From Gammaproteobacteria bacterium (lineage in GTDB: Bacteria; Gemmatimonadota; Gemmatimonadetes; Longimicrobiales; Gaopeijiaceae): a DNA stretch of 64,000 nucleotides. The stretch spans positions 1 to 64,000 of the forward strand of contig JAPPHB010000015.1 of the NCBI GenBank assembly GCA_028821195.1, in the 5' to 3' direction. Every line of letters starts with the position of its first letter. Within the stretch, counting starts at the first letter, position 1. The notes under the pieces were generated by a model that was not told where the DNA came from, searched no databases, and worked only from the letters and a program-made list of their open reading frames with translations. Positions 1 to 8,287 of this stretch are shown here, one piece after another. Made by a program: the position numbers and the translations under genes.

Positions 1-162
1 CTGGTCGAGTTCTTCTTCGAACTCGACTTCCACCTGCCCCTCGGGCGCGTCGCCGCCGTGTGGCTGGTGGTGGTCGCTCTGACCGTGGTCACCGGGTTCG
101 CCAACAGCCGGGGCGTTCTGCGGCGGAAGCCGCTTGCGACGCTGCGGGCGGTGGCGGAGTAG
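1..162 (+). CDS. C-terminal end of an FtsX/MacB-type ABC permease (partial)
   Basis: The frame is open from base 1 to a TAG at 160-162 and gives about 53 residues. They hold one hydrophobic membrane segment (VAAVWLVVVALTVVTGF) followed by a basic tail, NSRGVLRRKPLATLRAV. The pattern of a final membrane helix and then an R-x-P-L-x-x-L-R tail is typical of the last helix of FtsX/MacB-type ABC permeases, which couple ATP hydrolysis to periplasmic work or efflux. The rest of the gene lies outside the window, so the subfamily cannot be named. The stop is only 5 bp from the first copy of a 56-bp repeat, so this gene marks the left boundary of the rearranged segment that follows. Confidence 0.55.
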   Translation: MVEFFFELDFHLPLGRVAAVWLVVVALTVVTGFANSRGVLRRKPLATLRAVAE

Positions 163-167
163 AAGCT

Positions 168-223
168 CCCCCTACGCCCCCGCTCGCGCGTAGGCCCGCA
201 GCCGCTCGCTCGCCGTCTCCAGG
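168..223. repeat. 56-bp direct repeat, left copy
   Basis: This stretch matches 1581-1636 at 54 of 56 positions. It corresponds to the last codons and stop of the aminotransferase gene and would read LETASERLRAYARAGA on the minus strand. Here the copy is detached from any aminotransferase body. It lies between the permease stop and the ATPase stop. Confidence 0.9.
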
Positions 224-227
224 GGGC

Positions 228-1424
228 TCAACCCCACTCCGCCTCCAGCATCCGGTTCCAGGGAAAGATCTCGGTGTCGTTGCGCCGATGACGGGAATCG
301 CCGCCGTAAACGAGGCGTTGCTCGAAGCTCTGTTCGGCTTCCTCCAGAGAGGCGGCAAGGCCCCGCAACCCGGCAAAGAAGCGGGAGGCGATGGTCGTCC
401 CGGACTTGGCTTCCACGAGGATCAGCCGCTGCCCGCGGTCCACGACGAGATCGACCTCGATCCTCGGGGCTCGATAATGCCCCAGCCGGGGCTCCCGACC
501 CCGATGCGTGATCGTCTTGAACACCTCCGACACCACCCAGCTCTCGAAGATCTGGCCGCGTAGCGGATGGTGGCGCAGCTCTTCCCGGGATCTGATGCCC
601 AGCAGGTGACAGAGGAGCCCGGAGTCGAGGAAGTGCAGCTTGGGTGCCTTGATCTGTCGCTTCCGCAGGTTGCGCCGGAACGCGGGAACCTGGGTGACCA
701 GGAAGCTCGTCTCGAGAACGGACAGCCACGCGCGGGCGGTGTTGTGGCGGACGCCCGCATCCCCGGCCAGCGCGGACAGGTTGACTTCGGTCGCGGTGCG
801 TCCGGCCGCCAGGCGCACGAATGCCGAGAACGCCGCAAGGTCGGTGACGTTGCGCAGCGACCGCACATCGCGCTCGATGTAGGTGGTGAAATAGTCGCGC
901 AGCCACACGTCCGGGGGGATACCCCGGTGATGGATGCGCGGGTAGGCACCGGTCCAGAGGCAATCCAGGAGTTCCGGAGCCGGTCCTCCGAAGCGGGCCA
1001 GTTCGTTGAATCCCAGGGGCAGCAGGTGAAGCACCCCGACCCTTCCGGCGAGCGACTGGCTCACCGCCTCGCTCAGCCCGAAGTGCTGTGAACCGGTCAA
1101 CACGAAACGCCCGGGAGCGGGATCGCGGTCGACCTCCTCTTGCAGGTACGAAGTTAGGTCGGGCGCCCGCTGCACTTCATCGATGACGGCGCCGCCCCGG
1201 TACTCATGCAGGAAGCCGCGTGGATCTTCCTGGGCGTAGGCTCGCACGTCCATGCCCTCGAGGGAGACGTACGGCCGGTCGGCGAGCAGCGTGCGGCAAA
1301 GCGTGGTCTTGCCCGATTGCCGGGGGCCGGTGACGGTGACGACCGGATAGTGGCGCAGCCGCTCGCGCAGAGGTGCTGCCAGATCGCGCTCGATGAACGG
1401 CGGCTCATGCTCGACGGAAGGCAC
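228..1424 (-). CDS. AAA+ ATPase with DUF4143 domain
   Basis: The 398-residue protein belongs to the AAA/DUF4143 ATPase family. A Walker A motif (GPRQSGKTT, residues 33-41) is followed by Walker B (AVIDEVQ, Asp82-Glu83) and a sensor-like LTGSQ. The C-terminal half has the DUF4143 pattern, including IERDVRSLRN, LDSGLLCHLLG and a nuclease-like EVDLVV...ILVEAKSG segment. The molecular role of the family is not well defined; members are common in accessory DNA and are suspected of links to DNA or defence functions. The gene stands alone on a 1.36-kb segment bounded by a 56-bp duplication of the neighbouring gene's end, which suggests insertion. No integrase or transposase accompanies it. The ATG start at 1424 has no strong ribosome site. 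Confidence 0.85.
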   Translation of the reverse strand: MPSVEHEPPFIERDLAAPLRERLRHYPVVTVTGPRQSGKTTLCRTLLADRPYVSLEGMDVRAYAQEDPRGFLHEYRGGAVIDEVQRAPDLTSYLQEEVDRDPAPGRFVLTGSQHFGLSEAVSQSLAGRVGVLHLLPLGFNELARFGGPAPELLDCLWTGAYPRIHHRGIPPDVWLRDYFTTYIERDVRSLRNVTDLAAFSAFVRLAAGRTATEVNLSALAGDAGVRHNTARAWLSVLETSFLVTQVPAFRRNLRKRQIKAPKLHFLDSGLLCHLLGIRSREELRHHPLRGQIFESWVVSEVFKTITHRGREPRLGHYRAPRIEVDLVVDRGQRLILVEAKSGTTIASRFFAGLRGLAASLEEAEQSFEQRLVYGGDSRHRRNDTEIFPWNRMLEAEWG

Positions 1425-1466
1425 CTGGAATCTCCGGTTTCGACACAGGCCTCATGATTCGATGAT

Positions 1467-1486
1467 GGGCATCCGAGCGGATGCCC
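1467..1486. other. Short GC-rich hairpin upstream of the ATPase gene
   Basis: A 9-bp inverted repeat (GGGCATCCG / CGGATGCCC) is separated by 2 nt, so the usable stem is about 8 bp with a 4-nt loop. It lies 43-62 bp upstream of the ATPase start, inside the duplication-bounded segment. No T-run follows on either strand, so I do not call it a terminator. Confidence 0.45.
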
Positions 1487-1505
1487 CATGAAGCGTGGCC
1501 ATCTC

Positions 1506-1540
1506 GGTGCAGATTGTCAATGAGAATGACAATCTGCACC
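1506..1540. promoter_or_regulatory. Perfect 14-bp inverted repeat, likely operator or hairpin
   Basis: Arms GGTGCAGATTGTCA and TGACAATCTGCACC are perfect complements around a 7-nt centre. The site lies 82-116 bp upstream of the ATPase start and 45 bp beyond the aminotransferase stop. It is AT-richer than its surroundings and contains TTGTCA/TGACAA half-sites. There is no T-run. It could be a repressor operator for the ATPase gene or an RNA hairpin at the end of the aminotransferase transcript. Confidence 0.5.
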
Positions 1541-1580
1541 CATCCGATCACCGCATCCCGTCACACAGCGGCTTTCCGCG

Positions 1581-1636
1581 CCCCCTACGCCCCCGCCCGC
1601 GCGTACGCCCGCAGCCGCTCGCTCGCCGTCTCCAGG
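1581..1636. repeat. 56-bp direct repeat, right copy (3' end of aminotransferase)
   Basis: This is the native copy: it contains the last codons and stop (1585-1587) of the aminotransferase on the minus strand. The left copy at 168-223 differs at two positions. The pair brackets the ATPase segment in the way attachment-site duplications bracket elements that insert at gene 3' ends. Confidence 0.9.
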
Positions 1637-2760
1637 CTGCCGACGCGCTTGCAGAAGACGAAGCGCACGTAGGTGCTGTCCCCGGCTTCCACGTTGAAGA
1701 AGCTCGATCCCGGCACCGGGATCACTCCCGCATCGCGCCCCAGCGCGCGCGAGAAGGTGTCGTCGTCCTCATCGGAGAGATCCGAGAAGTCGGCCATGAT
1801 GTAGTAGGCGCCCTCCGGAGGGGAGCAGCGGAATCCGCCCTCGCGCAAGCCCTGGTACAGGACTTCCCGTTTCGCCTGGTAGCTCTGCTTCAGCTCTTCG
1901 TAGAAGTCGGACCCGAGTGCGTTCATCGCTGTCGCGACCCCCTCCTGCAGCGGTGCGGGCGCGCCCACGGTCAGGAAGTCGTGCACCTTGCGGATCTCGT
2001 CGGTCAGGTCGGCCGGGGCCACGATGGTGCCCAGCCGCCAGCCGGTGACGCTGTAGGTCTTGGAGGCGCCGGAGACGGTGACCGTGCGCTCGCGCATGTC
2101 GGGGAGCGTGGCCAGCGGGATGTGCTCGCCCTCGTAGTAGATGTGCTCGTAGATCTCGTCCGTGAAGGCGAGCAGGTCGTGACGCCGGCAGATGTCGGCG
2201 ACCCCCTCCAGCTCCTCGCGGTCGAAGACGCGTCCGGTGGGGTTGTTGGGCGTGTTGAGGATGATGGCGCGCGTGTGCGGGGTGACGTCCGCCTCGAGCC
2301 GTGCCGCGTCCAGGCGGAACTCCGGCGGCTCCAGCCGATGGAAGACGGGCGTGGCCTCGCACAGGATGGCGTCCGGCCCGTAGTTCTCGTAGAACGGCTC
2401 CAGCACGATCACCTCGTCGCCCGGGTTGATGATCGCCATCATGATGGACGCCATCGCCTCGGTGGCCCCGCAGGTGACGGTGATCTCGCGCTCGCCGTTC
2501 ACCTCCATCCCGTACCACTCGCGGTACTTGCGCACCAGCGCGTCGCGGTAGCGCGGCGATCCCCAGGTGATCGCGTACTGATTGATGTCGCTCTGGATGG
2601 CCTCACACGCGGCGTCCTTGATCGCCTGCGGCGCCGGGAAGTCCGGGAATCCCTGGGCCAGATTGAGCGCCCCGCACTCCTGTGCGACGCGCGTCATCTC
2701 GCGGATGACGGACTCGGTGAACAGGCGCGTGCGGCGCGCCGTGCGTGGCTTCTGGGTCAT
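1585..2760 (-). CDS. Class I/II PLP-dependent aminotransferase (kynurenine/methionine type)
   Basis: The 391-residue protein is a fold-type I aminotransferase, transferring amino groups from amino acids to 2-oxo acids in the cytoplasm. Visible marks are LNLAQGFPDFP near the N-terminus, NTPNNPTGRVF, and the PLP-lysine loop SGASKTYSVTGWRLG (Lys234). These match the KAT/MtnE/YbdL branch, which acts on methionine, glutamine or kynurenine; the exact substrate cannot be read from sequence. I chose the ATG at 2760 because the family core begins soon after it; the open frame continues upstream but looks non-coding. The 3' end is duplicated at 168-223. Confidence 0.88.
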   Translation of the reverse strand: MTQKPRTARRTRLFTESVIREMTRVAQECGALNLAQGFPDFPAPQAIKDAACEAIQSDINQYAITWGSPRYRDALVRKYREWYGMEVNGEREITVTCGATEAMASIMMAIINPGDEVIVLEPFYENYGPDAILCEATPVFHRLEPPEFRLDAARLEADVTPHTRAIILNTPNNPTGRVFDREELEGVADICRRHDLLAFTDEIYEHIYYEGEHIPLATLPDMRERTVTVSGASKTYSVTGWRLGTIVAPADLTDEIRKVHDFLTVGAPAPLQEGVATAMNALGSDFYEELKQSYQAKREVLYQGLREGGFRCSPPEGAYYIMADFSDLSDEDDDTFSRALGRDAGVIPVPGSSFFNVEAGDSTYVRFVFCKRVGSLETASERLRAYARAGA

Positions 2761-3051
2761 GGTGTGTCGTGCTCGCTGGTGGGTGCCGGATCCGGGGGCC
2801 GATGAACGGCCCGCCCGGGCCTGGAGGGAGTCGCGGTGGGCACGTGGGCGTGCGCCTCCGGTGGGGCGAAGCTGCAAGCTCTGCGGAGAGGGGCGGATGG
2901 GCAAGGGTGGAGCGGCACTCTCCCGCTTGCAGCCCCGATCCCGCTCCGGGCATATTGCCAGCACCGCGCGGGGCGGCGGGGAGGTCCCGTCACACCTACG
3001 CGGTCAACGGATCCGCGAGCCGGATCCGATCACTCTTGGCAGGTCGGGAAC

Positions 3052-5136
3052 ATGTACGGTCTACGGGTCTTTCGGGCTCAGGAAAGCGCGCGTCGGGTCT
3101 TCGCTCTCGCGCTCTACGCCATCGCCTTCTCCCTCTGGGGCACGTCTGCCGCGGCGCAGCAGACGGCCTTCGGCGTCGACGACGCCATCAACCTCACGCG
3201 CGTATCGGATCCGCGCATGTCCCCGGACGGGGAGCGGGTGCTCTTCTCGCGCTCCGAGCTGGACTGGGACGAGAACGAGCGCATCACCTCGCTCTGGATC
3301 GTGAACGCGGACGGCACCGACGCCCGCCGCTTCACCGGGGAGGACGGCGACTCCGGGGCGCGCTGGTCTCCGGACGGCCGCTGGGTCGCCTTCCTGCGTG
3401 CGAGCGGCGACGGGGAGGACCGCACGCGTCAGGTCTTCATCATCCGGACGGACGGCGGAGAGGCGCGGGCGCTTACCGAGCATCCCACCTCGGTGCGCTC
3501 CTTCCAGTGGGGGGACGCGAACTCGATCTTCTACCTCGCCAACGACTCGCTTCCCGACGACGAGGAGGAGCGCCGCGAGGACGGCTACGACGCCATCTTC
3601 GTCGACGAGGCCCCCAACGGGCAGACGCGCGGCGAGTGGTCGAGCATCTGGACGATCGCCCTGGACTCGGAGGATGAGGACGACGCCGAGGCGCGGCAGC
3701 TCACCACCGGCAACCTGCGCATCGGCCAGTTCGCGGTGGCGCCCGGGGCGGAGCGCGTCGCCTACACCTACCGCGACGAGAACCGGCGCAACGACGGCTA
3801 TCTCTCCGAGATCGCGCTGCTGGACGTGGCCACCGGCGAGGCCCGCGACCTGACCGACAACGAGGCGCCCGAGAGCGGGCTGGCGTGGTCTCCCGACGGC
3901 ACACGGCTGGCCTTCGGCGCCCCCGACCTCGAGACCTGGGAGCTCGATCAGGGCAACCTGTACGTCATGGACGTCGAGAGCGGCGACGTGCGCCAGATGG
4001 CGGCCGACATGATGATCGATATCCGCAGCACGCCCGAATGGCATCCATCCGGCGACGCCTTCTACTTCGCGGGGCTCGACCGGACGGTCGCCAGCCTCTA
4101 CCGGCTGAGCGTGGACTCGGGGGAACTGGAGGCGGTCTCCTCGGGGGACGGCATCCTGTCCTCGCCCAGCTTCTCGGCTGACTTCACGCGCTACGCCTTC
4201 ACGCACAACACGCCCACCTCTGCGGGCGACATCTTCGCCGCCGCCACCGACGGAAGCGCCCCGACCCGCCTCACCGAAGCCAATCCATGGATGGCGGAGA
4301 GGCAGTTGGCGGAGCCCGAGGTCGTCCAGTGGACGAGCCGCGACGGGCTCCCCATCGAGGGCATCCTCTACCGCAGCCTCAATCCTGAGGCCCAATCGCT
4401 GGTGCTCGAGATCCACGGGGGCCCGGCGGGCGTCTTCACCCGCGGCTTCGACGCGGACGCGCAGATCCTGGCCGCGGCGGGCTACTCGATCATCCAGCCC
4501 AACGTGCGCGGCTCCTCCGGCTACGGCGACGAGCTCCTGCGCGGCAACATGAACGACATCGGCGGCGGCGACTACGACGACGTCATGACCGGGGTCGACT
4601 ACGCGCTCGAAGCCGGCGTCGCCCACGCCGATTCGCTGGCGGTGAAGGGGTGGAGCTACGGCGGCATCCTGGGCGGCTGGACCATCACACAGACCGACCG
4701 CTTCAAGGCAGCGAGCCTGGGCGCGATGGTGTCGGACTGGCAGAGCGAGTTCGGCACCGGTTTCCACTTCGACGTCCTGCGCTGGTATCTGGGCGGCGAT
4801 CCATGGTCTAACCGGAACCACTGGCTCGAGCGCTCCGCCTACTCCCACCTCGACCAGGTGACCACCCCGACCATCCTCTTCCACGGCGAGCGGGACCAGA
4901 CGGACACCATGGCGCAGTCGATGAACTTCTTCGCGGGGCTGACGCACCTGGGCGTCGAGAGCCGCTTCATCCTCTTCCCGCGCGAGGGCCACGGCATCTC
5001 CGAGCCCCGGCATCACCGCACGCGCCTGGTGGAGGAACTGCGCTGGCTGGAGCTGTATGTGCGCGGCAACCCGGACTGGGAAGCGCCGGAGCGACCCGAG
5101 GAAGAAGGGAAGCCACGTCCAGTGACCGATGATTGA
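3052..5136 (+). CDS. Secreted S9 family prolyl oligopeptidase/dipeptidyl peptidase
   Basis: The 694-residue protein begins with a signal peptide ending near TSAAAQQ. It has an N-terminal beta-propeller with repeated WSPDG / SPDG segments, then a C-terminal alpha/beta hydrolase domain. The nucleophile motif GWSYGG (Ser535) and the late ERDQTD and REGHGIS segments supply the Ser-Asp-His triad. S9 enzymes cleave short peptides, often after proline, and this one should act in the periplasm. The ATG at 3052 was preferred over upstream in-frame starts because it opens the signal peptide directly. The stop at 5136 is followed within 77 bp by the next gene, so the two are probably cotranscribed. Confidence 0.9.
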   Translation: MYGLRVFRAQESARRVFALALYAIAFSLWGTSAAAQQTAFGVDDAINLTRVSDPRMSPDGERVLFSRSELDWDENERITSLWIVNADGTDARRFTGEDGDSGARWSPDGRWVAFLRASGDGEDRTRQVFIIRTDGGEARALTEHPTSVRSFQWGDANSIFYLANDSLPDDEEERREDGYDAIFVDEAPNGQTRGEWSSIWTIALDSEDEDDAEARQLTTGNLRIGQFAVAPGAERVAYTYRDENRRNDGYLSEIALLDVATGEARDLTDNEAPESGLAWSPDGTRLAFGAPDLETWELDQGNLYVMDVESGDVRQMAADMMIDIRSTPEWHPSGDAFYFAGLDRTVASLYRLSVDSGELEAVSSGDGILSSPSFSADFTRYAFTHNTPTSAGDIFAAATDGSAPTRLTEANPWMAERQLAEPEVVQWTSRDGLPIEGILYRSLNPEAQSLVLEIHGGPAGVFTRGFDADAQILAAAGYSIIQPNVRGSSGYGDELLRGNMNDIGGGDYDDVMTGVDYALEAGVAHADSLAVKGWSYGGILGGWTITQTDRFKAASLGAMVSDWQSEFGTGFHFDVLRWYLGGDPWSNRNHWLERSAYSHLDQVTTPTILFHGERDQTDTMAQSMNFFAGLTHLGVESRFILFPREGHGISEPRHHRTRLVEELRWLELYVRGNPDWEAPERPEEEGKPRPVTDD

Positions 5137-5200
5137 GCCGGACCCGAAGGCGAAGACCGAGCCGGACCCCAACGCGAAGACCGCGCCGGACCCGAAACCC
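5135..5200 (+). repeat. 24-bp tandem repeat between two genes
   Basis: Two near-identical 24-bp units (5135-5158, 5159-5182) and an 18-bp partial third fill the short gap between the peptidase stop and the propeller-gene start. In frame with the downstream gene they would read EPDPKAKT, EPDPNAKT, APDPKP. The signal peptide of the downstream protein begins only after them, so they are probably untranslated or read as an N-terminal extension only rarely. Confidence 0.75.
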
Positions 5201-5212
5201 AGAGGTACCCCC

Positions 5213-8200
5213 ATGCGCCGCATGAGATTTATCAAGTTGTCAGTAGTTGCCAGTATATTGTCAGTAGCATCCCCGCTGGATGGCCAGAGCGTCGATCCGG
5301 AGCACTTCTCGGTGATGCAGGCGCGTTCCATCGGGCCAGCGGGGATGAGCGGACGCGTGTCCGACGTCGAGGTGGTGCTCTCGAACCGGAACGTCGTCTA
5401 CGTCGGCTCCGCGAGCGGAGGGGTGTGGAAGTCCGACGACGGCGGGCACGTCTGGCGCCCTGTCTTCGACGACCAGCCCGTGGGCAGCATCGGCGCCGTA
5501 GCCGTCTTCCAGCCCAACCCGGAGATCGTCTGGGCGGGCACCGGGGAGGGGAATCCGCGCAACAGCGCCGGGGTCGGCAACGGCATCTACAGGAGCGGTG
5601 ACGGGGGCGAGACCTGGACCCATATGGGGCTCGAGGACACGGGCAAGATCCATCGCGTGCTCACGCATCCGTCCGACCCCGACATCGTCTACGTCGCGGC
5701 GCTCGGGCCCACCTGGAGAACGGGCGGCGAGCGCGGGGTCTTCCGCACGCGCGACGGGGGCGAGACCTGGGAGGCGGTCCTGCAGTCGAACGAGCGCAGC
5801 GGCGCGGGCGAGCTGATCATGGATCCGGTCAACCCGGACAAGCTCTTCGCGGCGCTCTGGGAGCATCAGCGCTGGCCCTGGGCCTTCGAGTCGGGCGGGC
5901 CCGGAAGCGGGCTCCACGTGACCCGCGACGGCGGCGACACCTGGACGCAGCTCACCGAGGAGGACGGGCTGCCGGCGGGCAACCTCGGCCGCATCGGGCT
6001 GGCGATACCCGCCGAGCATCCTTCCGTGGCATACGCGCTGGTGGAGGCCGAGCGGAGCGAACTGCTGCGCTCCGATGACGGCGGCCGCAACTGGAGGACC
6101 ATCTCCGACGCGCCCGGAGTGGCGCCCCGGCCGTTCTACTACGCGGACCTCCGCGCCCATCCTTCCAACGAAAACCGCATCTATTCGCTCCACGGGGCCG
6201 TGACGGTGTCCGAAGACGCGGGCCGCACCTTCACCACCGTGGTGCCCAGCGCGATCATCCACGGCGACATCCACGAGCTCTGGATCGATCCCGACGACCC
6301 GAGCCGGATGATCCTGGGCAACGACGGCGGCATCGCCTTCACGTACGACCGCGGGAGGAACTGGCGCTTCGTGGAGAACCTGCCGTTCGCCCAGTTCTAC
6401 CACATCGAGGTCGACAACGAGATCCCGTTCAACGTCTACGGCGGCCTTCAGGACAACGGCTCGTGGTGGGGGCCTTCGGATGTATGGGGCGGGCGCGGGG
6501 TCATGAACGCGCACTGGCACCGGGTGGTGAGCGGCGACGGCTTCGTGGCGGCGCCGGATCCGAGCGATGCGCGCTACGGCTATTCGTCGTCGCAGCGCGG
6601 CAACCTGCAGCGCTTCGACAGGGTCACGGGCCAGCGCAAGGCCATCCGCCCCGCGCATCCCGAGGGCGAGACGCTCCGCTTCCACTGGAACGCGGCCTTC
6701 GCCACCGATCCCTTTGACCCCACGACGATCTACATCGGCAGCCAGTTCGTGCACCGGAGCCGCGACCAGGGCGCCAGCTGGGAGATCATCTCGGGCGACC
6801 TGACCACCAACGACCCGTCCAAGCAGCAGGCGCACCTGAGCGGCGGGCTCACCATCGACGCCTCGGGCGCCGAGGAGCACACGACCCTCCTGACCATCGC
6901 GCCGAGCGCCCTGGAGGAGGGACTGATCTGGGTGGGAAGCGACGACGGCCGGGTGCACGTGACCCGCGACGGCGGTGTTTCGTGGACCAGCCTCGAGGAA
7001 AACGTCCCCGGCGTACCCGAGGCTACCTGGATCCCGCACATCGAGGCCGGCAAGCACGATCCCGGCACCGCCTACATGGTCTACGACGACCACCGCCGCG
7101 GCAGTTGGACGCCCTACGTCTACCGCACGGAGGACTACGGGGCGTCGTGGCAGTCGATCGCGAGCGACAACATCTTCGGCTTCGTGCACGTGATCGAGGA
7201 GGACCCGGAGGAGCCCAACCTGCTCTTTGTGGGGACGGAGTTCGGCCTGTTCGTGAGCCTGGACCGGGGCGGGAGCTGGTGGAAGCATCCCGGCGTTCCG
7301 CCCACGCCGGTGCGCGACATCGTGGTGCATCCGCGCGACGGCGATCTGGCGCTGGGGACGCACGGGCGCGCGGCGCTGGTCGTCGACGACATGCGTCCGC
7401 TGCGGGCGCTGGCGGCCGATGCGACGGTGGCCGCGCGGCCGGTGGAGGTCATGCCGGTCGCGCCCGTGCGCCAGCACACCCAGTCGGAGGGCATGGGGCT
7501 CACGGGATACCGTTCGGTCGGCCACACCATGTTCATCGGACCCAGGCGGCCGTACGGCGCGCTCATTCACTACTGGCTGGCGCCTGGTGAGATGGTGGCG
7601 AGCGCCGAGGTGCAGATCGCGGACCCGGGCGGGGTGGTGGTGCGGACCCTCATGGGCACGACCGATCCGGGGCTCAACCGGGTGGTGTGGGACCTGCGCG
7701 ACGGGACCGAGGGCGGGGGCATCGAGGTGATGCCGGGAACCTACTCGGTGCGCGTGACCGCAGGCGCCGGTTCAGCAGCCCGGACGCTCGAGGTGATCCC
7801 CGACCACCGCTTCCCCTACAATCCCGACGCGCGCGCGGCCAAGATCGCGGCGCGCAAGGAAGCGGCCAGCTGGATCATCACCGCGAACGAGGCGCAGGAC
7901 CGCCTGGAGCGAGCCCTCGACGGGCTGGACGTAGTGCTCGCCACCCTGGCAGACGACGACGCCCTGAGCGGCGAGGGCCGCACCGTGTCCGAGGTCGTGC
8001 GCGGGCTGCTGGAGCTCCACTTCACCGGCCCCGAGTGCCAGGGCGGATGCGGCGGTCAGGCGACCGTGCGCCAGGTGCAGGCCGCCGCCGGCCCCCTCGC
8101 CAGCTCCTGGGACGCCCCCACCCCCAACGAGCTTCAGGCGATGAACAACGCCCTGACCGCGCTCCAGACCATCCTGGACGAAGTCAACGCCGTGTTCCAA

Positions 8201-8287
8201 GGCGACGTGGCGCGCTTCCGCCAGCGGCTGGAGGCGGTCGGCTTCACGCTGTTTCCGCCGGAGGGGCCGCTGAGGCTGATGCGGTAG
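5213..8287 (+). CDS. Secreted Asp-box (BNR/VPS10-like) beta-propeller protein
   Basis: The 1024-residue exported protein carries about ten Asp-box motifs of the form S/T-x-D-x-G-x-x-W. Examples are SDDGGHVW, SGDGGETW, TRDGGETW, TRDGGDTW, TYDRGRNW, TRDGGVSW, TEDYGASW and SLDRGGSW. These are turns of sialidase/VPS10-type propellers. The C-terminal third (after about residue 770) has a FlgD-like beta region (RTLMGTTDPGLNRVVWDLRD) and a helical end. Such proteins are often labelled glycosyl hydrolase, but I see no catalytic signature, so binding or scaffolding is equally likely. I chose the ATG at 5213: it follows AGAGG at a good distance and starts the signal peptide MRRMRFIKLSVVASILSV. An in-frame ATG at 5129 would place 28 repeat-derived residues before it. 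Confidence 0.85.
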   Translation: MRRMRFIKLSVVASILSVASPLDGQSVDPEHFSVMQARSIGPAGMSGRVSDVEVVLSNRNVVYVGSASGGVWKSDDGGHVWRPVFDDQPVGSIGAVAVFQPNPEIVWAGTGEGNPRNSAGVGNGIYRSGDGGETWTHMGLEDTGKIHRVLTHPSDPDIVYVAALGPTWRTGGERGVFRTRDGGETWEAVLQSNERSGAGELIMDPVNPDKLFAALWEHQRWPWAFESGGPGSGLHVTRDGGDTWTQLTEEDGLPAGNLGRIGLAIPAEHPSVAYALVEAERSELLRSDDGGRNWRTISDAPGVAPRPFYYADLRAHPSNENRIYSLHGAVTVSEDAGRTFTTVVPSAIIHGDIHELWIDPDDPSRMILGNDGGIAFTYDRGRNWRFVENLPFAQFYHIEVDNEIPFNVYGGLQDNGSWWGPSDVWGGRGVMNAHWHRVVSGDGFVAAPDPSDARYGYSSSQRGNLQRFDRVTGQRKAIRPAHPEGETLRFHWNAAFATDPFDPTTIYIGSQFVHRSRDQGASWEIISGDLTTNDPSKQQAHLSGGLTIDASGAEEHTTLLTIAPSALEEGLIWVGSDDGRVHVTRDGGVSWTSLEENVPGVPEATWIPHIEAGKHDPGTAYMVYDDHRRGSWTPYVYRTEDYGASWQSIASDNIFGFVHVIEEDPEEPNLLFVGTEFGLFVSLDRGGSWWKHPGVPPTPVRDIVVHPRDGDLALGTHGRAALVVDDMRPLRALAADATVAARPVEVMPVAPVRQHTQSEGMGLTGYRSVGHTMFIGPRRPYGALIHYWLAPGEMVASAEVQIADPGGVVVRTLMGTTDPGLNRVVWDLRDGTEGGGIEVMPGTYSVRVTAGAGSAARTLEVIPDHRFPYNPDARAAKIAARKEAASWIITANEAQDRLERALDGLDVVLATLADDDALSGEGRTVSEVVRGLLELHFTGPECQGGCGGQATVRQVQAAAGPLASSWDAPTPNELQAMNNALTALQTILDEVNAVFQGDVARFRQRLEAVGFTLFPPEGPLRLMR
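5237..5264 (+). promoter_or_regulatory. TTGTCAG-N14-TTGTCAG motif (copy A)
   Basis: Two exact TTGTCAG heptamers start 21 bp apart, with a related TTGCCAG between them. The motif lies inside the signal-peptide codons of the propeller gene, so coding constraint could explain it. The same spacing recurs at 29682-29709 and 49007-49034, which suggests a shared regulator site. Function is inferred. Confidence 0.35.

Noticed and set aside
1506..1540. The dyad as a Rho-independent terminator or a Fur box
   Set aside because: No T-run follows on either strand. The centre vaguely recalls Fur hexamers, but the match is poor and the ATPase has no iron link.
3061..5331. Long minus-strand open frame opposite the S9 peptidase gene
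   Set aside because: High GC makes antisense frames long. The translation is rich in Val/Arg/Ala/Gly with no recognisable domain, and the plus strand has a clear family match.
5261..7570. 769-codon minus-strand frame opposite the Asp-box propeller gene
   Set aside because: It mirrors the regular repeats of the propeller gene, has no motif or signal, and overlaps a well-supported protein completely.
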